A stretch of 64,000 nt of DNA from Atherix ibis. Taxonomy: Eukaryota > Arthropoda > Insecta > Diptera > Athericidae. The notes below the pieces were generated by a model. It made no database searches, was not told the DNA's origin, and worked only from the letters and a program-made list of their open reading frames with translations. Positions within the stretch are counted from its first letter, which is position 1. Each line of letters starts with the position of its first letter. A program made the translations under genes and the position numbers. Positions 22,870 through 33,497 of the stretch are shown here, one piece after another. The DNA is taken from NCBI GenBank assembly GCA_958298945.1, contig OY282606.1, positions 30,043,740 to 30,107,739 on the forward strand, given 5' to 3'.

Positions 22870-25330
22870 TTGGAGTTTCTCTACCTAACGAGACATATTA
22901 ACACCTCAAGAAATCTCTTGGTCAATTTCTCTTTAAATCCTGATGAGTATTAATGGAGAACGTAACAGAGGAGAGTTTTCTAATAAGAAAAGATTATTGT
23001 AGTAGGATAATCGGGTTAGAAACTTTTTATAACGAGAAATACATAAATTATGAACAAAGAAACATTTCTAATAACTTTCAACGATTTTTCGGAGGATTTT
23101 AGATTGAAGGAATTAGATTAAAGATATATTGGTGGAATGCTTAGTAGAATCACAGAGTTCAATTCCATATATCCATATCAGTTTTAAATTTTGTATTGTA
23201 TTTTAAAAGTTTGTTTTTTAATGTCAATTTTGATCTTTTATCTAGTTGGGTTAGTAGTAGTCCATAACGTTTGTTAAGTTCAAGTCTTTTTAATTTCGTG
23301 TACGGGGTCCAAGTAAGTCGTTTGTCTAAGTTCAGTCCGACGTAGTGTACGAGGTCTGTTCAAAAAGTATAATTTTAAATTTCCCCGGGGGTTCGTATAT
23401 TCGATTTTGAATTTTTTGTGGCGTTATGCTGGTACTCATGGTTCTCACGTATGCCGACGAGTTCGGCCATTTTGAATGTTCTTTGCTTGCACGTGTTTTG
23501 ATTCATCTTCGATTTTTGGCCATTCCAAAAAATGGATCAAAGAATCTGTATCAAATTTTGTGTGTAAAAAAACAAAATTAATTACGCGGACCCATTCCGA
23601 ATGTTGACTGTGGCATATGGTGAAGCTATCTTGGACCGAAGCAACGTTTATCGGTGATACACAATATTCTCAGAGGGCCGAGAAGATGTGAACGACGAAA
23701 AGCGTGCCGGACGCCCGAGCACGTGAACAACAGACGAAAACATTGATGAAGTGAAGAAAATAGTATTGACCAATCGTCGAATCACCGTTAGAGAAGTTGC
23801 TGAGGACTTAAACATATCGATTGGCTCATGCAATTCGATTTTTACCAATGATTTGGTCGTGAGACGGGTCGCCGCGAAATTCATACCAAAATTGCTCACA
23901 TTGCTAAGGAGGTGTTGGTCTCTGTCCGTGATGACCCAAATTTGCTCCAGAGGGTCATAACTGGTAACATGGGTTTATAATTATGACGTGGAAACCAAAG
24001 CTCAATCATCCCAATAAAAGCTTCCGCACGAGCCAAGACCGAAAAAAGCACCAAGTTCGGTGGAATGTGAAAGTTTTGCTTACAGTTTTCTTCGATTGTA
24101 GGGACGTGGTGCATCATGAGTTCTTGCCACAGGAAAGCATCGTTGCTTTGCGCGAAATTTTGACCATAAAAAAACAAATAATGCCGCCACCACCGTATTA
24201 TCCAGATCTGGCCCCCTGTGACTTTTTCTTGTTCCCGAAACTGAAGAGCCCCATGAAAGGACGATGCTACGCTACGATTGAGTAGATAAAGACGGCATCG
24301 AAGGAGGAGCTGAACAAGATCACAGAAAATGATTTTTTGAAGTGCTTCGAGGATTGGCAATAATGTTGTCACAAGTGTATAATATCTGGTGGGGATTACT
24401 TTGAAGGTGACAAAATAGATATTCATGAATAAATAAATAATTTTGAAAAACACAAAATTCGCGATACTTTTTGAACATACTTCGTACCCTATCTTTTGTG
24501 GAATGATGTAGCCATTAAGGTATATAGGAATGGGTGGATCTTTGCAAAGGTATAAACACTGTTCCGCTCTTCACCTCTTAAACCAGTCTTGGTGATTTTT
24601 AATAAGGGATTATAGGTATTTGAAGTAGAATACAATAATAGCGGTATCGTTCGCATAGGTTACAGTCAAAGTATTGGAATTAGTTGCGATATAAACGGTA
24701 TAAATATTGTATAGGAGTGGAGCAAGAATACTACCTTGTGGGACACCAGTTGTGATAGGGTATATTGCAGAATTTGTTTTTGTTAATAACTGTTTAAATG
24801 TGACATTGCAATATATATGATATAAAAATAAGATAAAGGACGGAAGCTCGACCAAAAGCGTATGATATATCTAGGAACACGTCTGGACAGTACTCTTTTC
24901 GCTCACGAGAGGATGGAATAAAATCAACCGCACAATGGCATTGTTGAATTGTGGAGTGTTCTGAATGGAAACCAAATTGGTAATCGGGGTTAATGTTGCT
25001 ATCTTCAAAGATTTGGTAAATGCGTTTAAAAAAGATTTTTCAAAAAATTTGCAAAGCATTGGTAACAAGCTGATAGGTCTAAAGGAAGATGGGGAGTATA
25101 CTGATTTTTTTTGGTTTGTGAATCATTTTTATGACTGAAAATGTCCAAAGTATAGGAAAATAGGTGGTAGGAAGAATATTGTTGAATATGTAGGAGATGA
25201 ACTCAAGAGTTTTTGTTTGAAGATAGGAGCGATTGTTAAGCCCTAATCGGGAGCTTTTTTATTGGTAAGCTGATGATGGATTAAATATATAATTTCGGAT
25301 GGGGTCAAATTTTTGAGTGGAGCACTCATT
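22870..25330 (-). mobile_element. Jockey-like LINE relic, split by mariner C
   Basis: Minus-strand translation in order: RPISLLPMLCKFFEKSFL (about 25,080-25,020, fingers of the reverse transcriptase), TGVPQGSILAPLLYNIYT (about 24,750), TVTYANDTAII (about 24,640; the catalytic YADD box reads YAND), then KDRV up to 24,487. The frame resumes beyond mariner C with HYVGLNLDKRLTWTPY at 23,345-23,300, matching the C-terminal part of Jockey reverse transcriptases. Frameshifts and stops make it non-functional. Endonuclease and gag domains were not seen. Confidence 0.75.
23348..24486 (+). mobile_element. Mariner-like element C (both normal ends present), dead
   Basis: Begins after TA with CGAGGTCTGTTCAAAAAGTA and ends at 24,486 with the inverse terminus and TA. 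The transposase starts at ATG 23,532 (MDQRICIKFCV) and shows SEGREDVNDEKRAGRPST, the helix-turn-helix (RRITVREVAEDLNISIGS), KVLLTVFFDCRDVVHHEFL, PDLAPCDFFLFPKL (third Asp) and NDFLKCFEDW. The region around the second Asp is deleted between HEFLPQ and VALREIL. Stops are present. This copy shows the normal 3' end that elements A and B lack. Confidence 0.85.
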
Positions 25331-26890
25331 AGTTCGTTATAAATTTTCTATGATTGTTTTAATTAGAAATTGTTTTTATTATTTGATTATTTCTTAAAAA
25401 AAAATAAATATTGACGAAAGTCGTATAGTAGTTAAAAAAAAATGTTCGGAAGCAATTCAATATTTGTAAACTAAAAATAACATTCGATTGTTTACAAAAA
25501 CCCGGAATCGATATGTACGATTAGTGAAGAATATATTGTTGATTTGCAATAATAAAAAAGTATTCAGACAAGTAGTCTCAGGCCAGCGCAGCTTCAACTG
25601 AAATTTATATTTTTGTTTTTAAATGTTTGTAATTATAAATTACTCATCACTATATGAACAGTTGTTTTTAGTTTACATAAATATGACTAGATGGGATAAA
25701 AGGTAAAGTAAAAATTTTTGTTTTATAATTAATAGAATGGCCGTTACTGTTCAGAGGCATTACTATTTAAATATGATATTATCTTCACACGCACGAAATG
25801 TTGGTTAGTAAAAGAGAGTAAAACGCTAATAATAATTTTCCTTATCTTGATTATTTATTTTGTGAAAATAATGTATATAGCCTCTATTATTATTTTATGG
25901 TTAAAAAATCGATTTTTACGAATAGAAGAAAGTTTACTTAAAAAAATTTACATAATATTTTTAAATTTTTTGTCCGGTTTGATTTTATGAAAACTTTTTA
26001 ATATTATCTATTTAAGAGTTAACTATCTAGAAATGTTGTTTTTTTTCGAATTTTTTTTGTTGGTTTATTAGAGTTTTTTTTTGTCCAAAAAAAGTCACAA
26101 ATCATAAAAAGAAGAGAAACCAAAAAAATGTTTGTTAGTGTGGTTTATCAGGCACACCACAACGATAGATATCGATATACGACAATCTACTTTGATTAAA
26201 TTCATTAGGTGGCATTTTTCGACAATCAATTTTATTATTCTGATAGATCCATACACTGTGGGCGAAAAGTATGTGACCACCTCCATACTATGTGTAACAA
26301 TATATACTGTAGAAAATTCTTTGGTTAAAATATTTATAATCGGAACTTTTAGATTGTTTCTTTGGATGTATAATATAATATAATATATATGGAAAATTAC
26401 CATAGAATAAATAACAGTTTAAAATATTTAAAAAATATTGCCAAATGGAATTACCTAGTTAATAGCAGGTAGAAAAAAAATAACTTTAATTTTTACTTTG
26501 TAGTTTTTTTGAAAGTCCATGGATTTTATTTAAATATTTTCTAAATATGCCTAAATATTATCCTCTATAGATAGATATAAAAGGATTAAATCGATCCGTT
26601 TTCTCCTAATAATTTATCTAAAGTTTTTATAAGTTCTAATTGACCGAGAGTGCTAGGCTACTTATTTAAGCGATTATCCTAGTAAAAGTCAACGGATATT
26701 TGCAGTATTTGGTAGGCCTAAAATTACTGATTTAAGCGAGGATCCTATTGAAAGGAAATAAATACTTCCTTCATCTCAAATTCGGTTTGAATTAAATAAA
26801 ATCCTTGCCAAACGAGAGTGCCTCTAGCAACGATGAAAAGTCTATTGAGAGCTAGTGGTCTTTTTAGCTGAGTGATAGTTTTAAACAGTA
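25331..26890. other. AT-rich intergenic DNA
   Basis: No gene was recognised. At about 26,256-26,285 the text CACTGTGGGCGAAAAGTATG resembles a Tc1-type terminus, but no partner terminus was found. Confidence 0.4.
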
Positions 26891-26896
26891 CTCTGG

Positions 26897-27060
26897 ATGG
26901 ATCTTGTTTTTGGTTCTCAAACAAGCATCAATGTGCGTCTTAATGCTAAAGAAACAATTCTGTCGGAAGAAAAGCTTGATTATGGTTTGACGTTGCTTCT
27001 TTACGAAGGAAGTCGGAGACCATGCGGATTTAAGGAATTTTTAGAAAAGAGCAATGACTC
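26897..27060 (+). other. Coding-like fragment, family not recognised
   Basis: An open plus-strand frame begins MDLVFGSQTSINVRLNAKE and runs about 55 residues with balanced composition, including LTLLLYEGSRRPCGFKEF, before entering a large inverted repeat at 27,061. No domain was recognised. It may be an exon fragment of a captured host gene or a transposon remnant. Confidence 0.25.
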
Positions 27061-27197
27061 TATGTTTAGAATCGTTATCCTTCAGCCAATTAATCAAAAT
27101 CCTGTTAAAAAAAACATTGATAACATTGTCAAAGTTTGTCAATGTTTTTTTAACAGGACTTCGATTACTTGACTGAAGGATAACGATTCTAAACATA
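27061..27197. repeat. Inverted repeat with 63-base arms
   Basis: Arms 27,061-27,123 and 27,135-27,197 are reverse complements over about 63 bases with about six differences and one A-run indel. The loop is 11 bases. The left arm continues the open frame at 26,897, so the right arm looks like a snap-back copy of it. Confidence 0.85.
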
Positions 27198-28100
27198 GTT
27201 CGACTATGTACAAGATAAAATAACAAGAAAATCATTTTGGATAAGTAATTATCTATAAGATAAAAAACAAAAAAGCAAATATGGTCCTGTTCATCATCCC
27301 AGAAAGAACAGTACTTTAAAGGATACAATAAAAAAAAACCGATCGACCCAGAATCACTCATCATCAAACGCAAATGAGATTTTTTCGATGAAAAATCAAT
27401 TTTTTTATATATTATTTTTAATTTGATAATAATTAATTTATGAAAAATATTTTTTTTAAAGATATTTAAGAATAAAATTAATATAAGTTTAATAAATTAA
27501 ATCTTCCGTTTCTGCTTGTTCATTTTAATTTCTGAGTTTTATTTACTTTTCCACCTAAAACCAAAGTGGTTGCAATACTTTTTTAGCTAGCAGTGTAGGT
27601 AATTGTTATGTAAAAAAAGAATTCCATGGGAGTGATCTACTTTTATTTGTGTTAGAATGAAATTTTTTCGAAGCTTTTTAAAAATGGATTTTCGTTTTAA
27701 AAATTTTTTTTCTATAGTAATTCTCTTTTGGGATTTTTGATCTTTGCATTTTTGTTTTTATTTTGAGAGGATAGTATTTTCTAATTTTGATGCAATACAA
27801 AAAAAAAATAGAAGAAAAAATTTATTACTGCACAATACATTTATAAAAAAAGAAATGTTGCGTGGGGTTGAGTGATTTTTGCACAATTTCGCATTTCTAC
27901 TACATTCAAAGTTTATACTACATTCAATACTGAAGCTTTTTTACGTTTAATTATCTTTATTTGTGTATATGCATACACCAAATTTTGGGAGGTTCAATCT
28001 TTAAAAAAAAAATCGCTTTTCATACTTAATGTTATGTGTCGGTTTCATTTAGCGTTAGTTATCGTTCGTCTAATAGAGAATCAAGTCGTCGGTGTAAGAA
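27198..28100. other. AT-rich upstream region of annexin gene 2
   Basis: No element was recognised. The last 130 bases before the gene 2 start are less AT-rich and probably hold its 5' untranslated exon. Confidence 0.45.
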
Positions 28101-28162
28101 AGTCTATTCGACCGCTAATATTGCTAAAAATTGAGTTCAGGGTCAAAATATAATTACACAAA

Positions 28163-29790
28163 ATGTTGGTGAGTTTAGAATTCAAAAGAAAATTACAATA
28201 AAAAATTCTATATTCTATCAACAAAAAAAAAACAACAAAAAAACCAACAAAAATTGTTTAGTAATTTAATTTTTTTTTTGAAATTTTTTTAAACGTTACA
28301 AGCAAGCACCGATTGCTCCTACAGTTAAGGATAGTCCAAATTTTAATGCCGAAAAAGATGTTGAAGAATTGCGAAAAGCTCTGCAAGGAAAGGGAGCAGA
28401 TGAGCAAGCTTTAATAAAAATAATTTGTAAACGTAGCAATGCTCAAAGACAAGTAAGTGAATTGTAATATTTACCAAATAATCGAATACTCTTTTAGTAA
28501 AAGTTTTTTTTTTTGTTGATTGTGTGGTGCATACTAAAAAAATTGTTTTAATAGAAAAGTTTCGTAATAAAGCTAAAAAGATGTGTGCTCAAGTATATAA
28601 ACATTAACATACATATATGCTTATATACTTTGTGCAGTTTTGTATCTTATATGTTTATTTTGTTCATTATTTTCTGATAGGTTATTATTCAAAAATACAA
28701 TACTTTGCATAAACGAAACTTGATTGAAGATATCAAAGCAGGTACAAGCGGGGATTTTCAAAAGCTTATGCTTGCACTTCTCTATCCACCGATCGACTTT
28801 ATTTGCAGCAAACTTCGTGATGCAATTGCAAAAAAGGATAGTGAAGCGGTTATCGATTTGTTAAGCAGTTTAAACCCAGTAGAAACACGCAAAGTCGAAA
28901 GCTATTTTAACACTAGTAATTGCTAAGAAGAGATTTCTAAAAATTCTATCATAATTAAAAATTCTTAAATGTATCTATTTCTATAGCTTATTCTTCATCA
29001 TTACCGGATGATTTGGGAACCGCTTTTCCGACAAATTTTGTCTTTCTTCTGGTAGCACTTTTTGCAGAAGACCGCGATGGAAGTGACACAGTCAATCCTG
29101 AAAAGGCTAAAGAGCAAATAGAAAGTATTATCGGAGCAAGATTTTTAGGATTTGCAGCCGATGATTTATTATATTCACAAATTTTGGGCCACTCGAATCC
29201 AAAACAAGTGAAAGTGGTAAATAAGATTTTTTTTTTCAAAAAAAAAATGAAGTTTTTTTTTTTTTTTATATAAACTTATTAATATTTTAAAAAATCTTGA
29301 ATATTAGGTTTTGGAACAATATAAGAAAATAAATGGTGTCGATATGGAAGAGGATATTAAAAAACGTTTTTCGGGCATTTTTAAAAATGCATTATTGGCA
29401 TTCTGTGATTGTGCTTTAGATACAGCCGGTTTCTATGCTGCCCAACTACGAAAAAGCATGAAAGGATTAGGCACAAACGATGAACAACTTATCAGAATTA
29501 TGACTATGCGATCTGAAGTAATTAATTTATATAATTTTTTTTTTCGCAATTAATCTATTGTATTTAATATTATTTTATCGTATATTTATTAGGTCGACTT
29601 ACAGGCCATTAAGGATTCATTTAATCATAAATATAAAGGTACCTTGGAACAATGGATAAAGGTAGCGTTTCACATTTGATTCTAAGTTTCCTTAAATCGA
29701 CTCTTTTTTTATTAATTTTTTTTTTTTATATTTTTAAAATAGGATGACACCTCCGGACATTACAGGGATGGATTATTGGCGCTTTTGTAA
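28163..29790 (+). CDS. Annexin gene 2
   Basis: A complete four-repeat annexin of 315 residues, expected to be a cytosolic phospholipid-binding protein. No signal peptide is present. Exons: 28163-28168 (ATG TTG only), 28303-28452, 28681-28915, 28987-29216, 29308-29517, 29593-29661 and 29743-29790, all GT-AG. The N-terminus is [12 protein letters not shown], a short tail typical of arthropod annexins. Repeat 1 has [10 protein letters not shown] with the cap position changed from Asp to Gly (KAGTSGDF), so the site is probably weakened. Repeat 2 lacks GxGT ([12 protein letters not shown]). Repeat 3 lacks it as well ([13 protein letters not shown]). Repeat 4 is intact ([14 protein letters not shown], cap Asp 38 residues on in DDTSG). 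AATAAA lies at 29,947. Closest in sequence to gene 4. Confidence 0.95.
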
Positions 29791-30164
29791 AGCAATTTCA
29801 ATCAGCTGCACCTTTCTCTAACGGATATAATGATAACTAAAAATTAACTAATCATAACATATTTATATTTATATATATATATTCCATTTTATTACATACT
29901 ATATATATGGTATATTGTTGTTTTAACATTTTTAACACACATAATTAATAAATATGTATTTACAAGGAAATGTATTCAAAATTCGTGCAAATGAAATATT
30001 TTTTTATTAAAGCTTTTCGATAATATAAATATATATATTTTTTGAATTGTTGTTCAACTTTATTTATTTATATATTTTTTTTTATAGTATACAATATAAA
30101 CTTTTTATTGTATACTAGCTAATACTTATTTAAGGAATGTACTGCATAACATGGATTTTTATTT
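29791..30164. other. 3' flank of annexin gene 2
   Basis: AT-rich 3' untranslated and flanking sequence with AATAAA at 29,947. Nothing else was seen. Confidence 0.5.
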
Positions 30165-30600
30165 TTAGTTGAAAAATTCTTTATTGCAATGCAAGTGGGT
30201 ATACTGTATTTTTAGTTTTTCGATTTGGTACAGAAACCTAGCAAATTTTTTGGCGTTCCATCTCTGGAGCACCATGGGCAAATGAAATAATCTGGCAACA
30301 CTTAGCGATTGTCCTTCGGTTTTGTTGATTGTATTTGCTAAGGCAAGGCGTAGTGGAAAATGAAGGCGCACTGGTATTTCTTTGGCTCTCCATGAAATTT
30401 CAATTGAATCCGATTGTTTATTTTGTTAACATCATCATTCTTCAGAGCTAAGAATGTCCGTCCACAAAGCCAAGCATCACCCTTGGAGTTTATCGTAATA
30501 TTTGAAAAAAAACCATATTATAATCTGGATTACGCCTGAATAAATTTGCCATTTGACTTAAACATCTCGTAAAAACTTAAAAATAGTTGAGCCAAAAGCA
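30165..30600 (-). mobile_element. Helitron (Pif1-type) helicase fragment
   Basis: Minus-strand translation reads WLCGRTFLALKNDDVNKINN (about 30,475-30,415) and, after a frameshift, HFPLRLALANTINKTEGQSL (about 30,365-30,305). These match the consecutive WLxxRAILxxKNxDVxxxN and FPVRLAFAMTINKAQGQSL motifs of Helitron helicases. The nuclease part and hairpin terminus were not seen. This is a dead fragment. Confidence 0.75.
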
Positions 30601-30639
30601 AAAAAAAATTTGTAAGTTAAAAATACAAAGAAACGAAAA

Positions 30640-31386
30640 ACACGAGAAAATAAACGTTCTTAGCGTTTAAAAATCTTAACCAACAATTTTTTTAAACTAA
30701 ATGCACTACAGCGCCATCTTGGCGGCCAGTTAGAGCAAAGTGGGTAGTACAGACATACTCTCCGTACCTAAAAACCTAAACCGCTCAACAGATCATCATT
30801 TTCATGATGATCTGTTAAGCGGTTTAGAAGCAAAGTGGGTAGTACAAACGAACATTCACTTAGATGAATCCATTCTATACCCATAGATATCTTCGATTTA
30901 GGAGTAATTATTTAAGTTCCAGTCTCTACGAATTACATAATTATATTATCTTCTAAAATGCCAAAAATATATTTCGTATTTTGGCAGAGGCAATATAATT
31001 TTTATATTTTTCTTCCTTTGCCTTTTTTTTTAAATTATGCATAATTCTTGCGTTGTGGTTGTATACGAATGTAATGATGAAGCTTGAACTTGTTTGACTA
31101 AATCGATTCTACTTCTCAGCTGATCTAATAAAAAGTAATTTTTTTAAAATCTTCTATGGAGAAAAAGTTTTTTATGCAAATTAATTTATAAATTAATAAT
31201 ATTTTTTTAAAATATCTATAGAAAAATCAAGAAACATACAATAAATTTCACCTCCTACTTTATTACCATAAAAACCTGTATAGAAACTTTTCAGGTTTTT
31301 AGTTTCTAATATAATATTATAATAAATTTTATATCTGCAATTAAAACTGTTTTATATTTTTAAACTATCGTAATTTTATTATATAA
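30640..31386. other. Intergenic DNA with a hairpin
   Basis: Apart from the hairpin at 30,776-30,827 and its flanking direct repeats, this stretch is AT-rich with no recognised gene. Confidence 0.5.
30776..30827. repeat. Hairpin: 24-bp arms, 4-base loop, flanked by direct repeats
   Basis: Arms 30,776-30,799 and 30,804-30,827 are reverse complements with one mismatch. The 18-mer AGCAAAGTGGGTAGTACA occurs just before (30,734-30,751) and just after (30,829-30,846) the hairpin region. Confidence 0.9.
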
Positions 31387-31559
31387 AGGGTGGGTCATCG
31401 TTTGGTTTTTTTTTTTAAATTGAAAGAAAACACACATATCGTAAGTAACCATCGGAAATTAATTACTGAAAATTAAAACTGATTCTATTAAAATTATGTA
31501 TGAAAAATTATATTATTCGTCTGATCACCACAACTGTTTGCATGCCTGCATCCGAACGT

Positions 31560-32180
31560 CAAAATTTTTCACTTTTCCAAATAAAAATGGGTCAACGGCC
31601 CCTCAATTTTTCGTTGAATCTTGTACTTAAAGTTTTGAATTATTCTTGGATAATAATCATATACTTTTGCTTTTAAATAATCCGAAAGATTAAAGTCGAA
31701 CGATGTACAATCGCAAGATTTTGGTGGCCAAATCATTTTTTGACGCGTTGTGTGTCTCTTAGCATCGTTTTGTTGAAACCAAAACTCTTTCACATTAAAT
31801 TCATTAAATTTTGGTAACAAAAAGTTCGGTAACATGTCAAGATATCGTTCAGAGTTCACTGCAATAGCCTTTTCACGTTAGCCGAATGATTCCATAAATC
31901 GCACCAAACAGTAATTTTTTTAGGAAGCATCGATTTTCCGTAAATCGTATGAGAGTTTTCCGCGCCCCAGATTTGATTAATTTGTTTGTTAACATATCCG
32001 TTTTTACGATTTGAAAATATGCTTCGACGCTAAAGATCAGTTTCGATGAACTGTCATTTTTATGAAACTCTCGTATTCGTAGTAAGTTTGTATGATTAAA
32101 ATGCGTTGTTTTGTTGTTAATGACTCCATGACTAAAATTGCAGTACTTTACACTTGACAGCTGTAAAAAAAAATCATGGC
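31560..32180 (-). mobile_element. Tc1-like transposase relic
   Basis: A minus-strand frame (31,859-31,569) starts MNSERYLDMLPNFLLPKF and holds FWFQQNDAKRHTTRQ (second catalytic region, with QQDGA decayed to QQNDA) and WPPKSCDCTSFDF (third region). It continues SDYLKAKVYDYYP. Further upstream decayed text with a FSVEAYF (FSDEAHF-like) first-Asp region extends to about 32,180. Its VNSERY start relates it to family T, but it is distinct in detail. Confidence 0.75.
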
Positions 32181-32464
32181 ATATATGTTTTGACAGATAT
32201 TTTGAAAGTTGAAATAAATACCAACAGATGGCTTATCCTCTGAATCTGAGGTACCATATTATGGTCACATATTAGCTGCCTTCCATTGGGCCTATTTTGC
32301 TACTCGCAAGTACTTGGGAGTACTTGCACAATGGAACGCAGAGCTTTCTGACAGAAGTAAAATATAACCTCAAAATACTGAGTTTATTCAGATTGTCAAC
32401 GTGAAGTGGAGTGGATGTGTTTTGGAGAATCTTTGAATTTGATAAATATTACATAAGGTCTAAA

Positions 32465-32549
32465 AATTGGATCTATAACGAGGGTAAAGCATTAATAAAT
32501 GTTGTACGAAAACATTTATTAATGCTTTACTCTCGTTATAGGTCCAATT
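32465..32549. repeat. Hairpin: 39-bp arms, 7-base loop
   Basis: Arms 32,465-32,503 and 32,511-32,549 are reverse complements with two mismatches. They lie inside the Harbinger element. Confidence 0.9.
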
Positions 32550-33365
32550 ATCATCAAGAAAATGATAGGGCTGAAACTCGTTCTACACTTTTTAATATAT
32601 TAAATAAATTAAATTAAGATATTTTATATATGTGATAAATTGATTATTTTTATTTTTGTTAACCAAGGAGGCATTTATTTACACAAATACATTATTTAAG
32701 GTTAAATTAATTTAACAATCCATTATTATCCATATTTTCAAACATTTGCTGCCTCGCATGTGCACCATTGCTGCTGTCAATTCCTTCATATTCTGCGTAA
32801 TTCTGTATGTTGTTGACTTCATTATGTAAATATTCTATTTACGCCTATAAAACGCCGATTTTCGTAGAAGCTGTGCATCGTGCATTGCACCAGGTTCACC
32901 ACAGTGCACATCTATAAACTTTTTCTCGGCATTGACAACTCCCTGTAAAGGTAGACTATAATATTTTTTCTTATTGCAGTATGCTTTTTTGTCACGTTTA
33001 GAAAGATTGATTTTAATATGAGAACCGTCAATAGCCGTAACAACACCGGGTACACCTTTCATAGCTGCAAATTGTATCTGGTTATTTTGCATTTCGGATG
33101 CTGTTAGCAATTTTATGTAATTGGCACACACTTCAACAAACCATTTTACGACGCGGTATAAAATTCGTTGGACACTGCTTTCTGTGACATCAAATCTGTC
33201 TGCAATTTATCTGTACACTTTTAGTATTTGCTAGAAACCACAACGTGATGTATATTTCAACATCAAAAACAACTGCAGTACGTCCTCCATGACTTGGACG
33301 GTGTAAAAACACACTCAAGTAACATTTGATTCCATTTATTTTCGCTTTTGCTGCACGAATAAAGT

Positions 33366-33421
33366 GCAAATTGTATGCGCAACTACACAACCTACTGTAA
33401 ATTGTATGCGCAACTACACAA
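33366..33421. repeat. Direct tandem repeat near the Harbinger right end
   Basis: The block AAATTGTATGCGCAACTACA occurs twice, at about 33,369 and 33,398, a roughly 29-base tandem duplication of subterminal Harbinger sequence. Confidence 0.75.
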
Positions 33422-33497
33422 GCGAAGTACTCATCTGTATGAGCAAGAGTAGTTGAAGCTTTTTTGAGTAGGAAAACTTTTCCAATGGAAGACAGCT

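Larger units (their letters stand above)
32274..33497 (-). mobile_element. PIF/Harbinger DNA transposon, inactive
   Basis: Terminal inverted repeats AGCTGCCTTCCATTGG (left) and CCAATGGAAGACAGCT (right, ending 33,497) are flanked by ATT on each side, a 3-bp duplication as expected for PIF/Harbinger. The minus strand encodes a nuclease fragment (33,131-32,835) with GVPGVVTAIDGSHIKI (first catalytic Asp) and DVHCGEPGAMHDAQLLRKS (second Asp). Upstream (33,390-33,190) is GGRTAVVFDVEIYITLWFLA, the helix-turn-helix portion. Stops separate the two, and the C-terminal Glu region is replaced by a hairpin-bearing segment. It is the probable parent of the MITE at 36,895-37,261. Confidence 0.85.

Noticed and set aside
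26256..26285. A Tc1-type terminus (CACTGTGGGCGAAAAGTATG) marking a complete element.
   Set aside because: No matching inverted terminus or transposase text was found within 2 kb on either side.
26095..26403. Overlapping open frames on both strands at 26.1-26.4 kb as genes.
   Set aside because: Both strands are open over the same AT-rich stretch with hydrophobic low-complexity translations, typical of chance frames.
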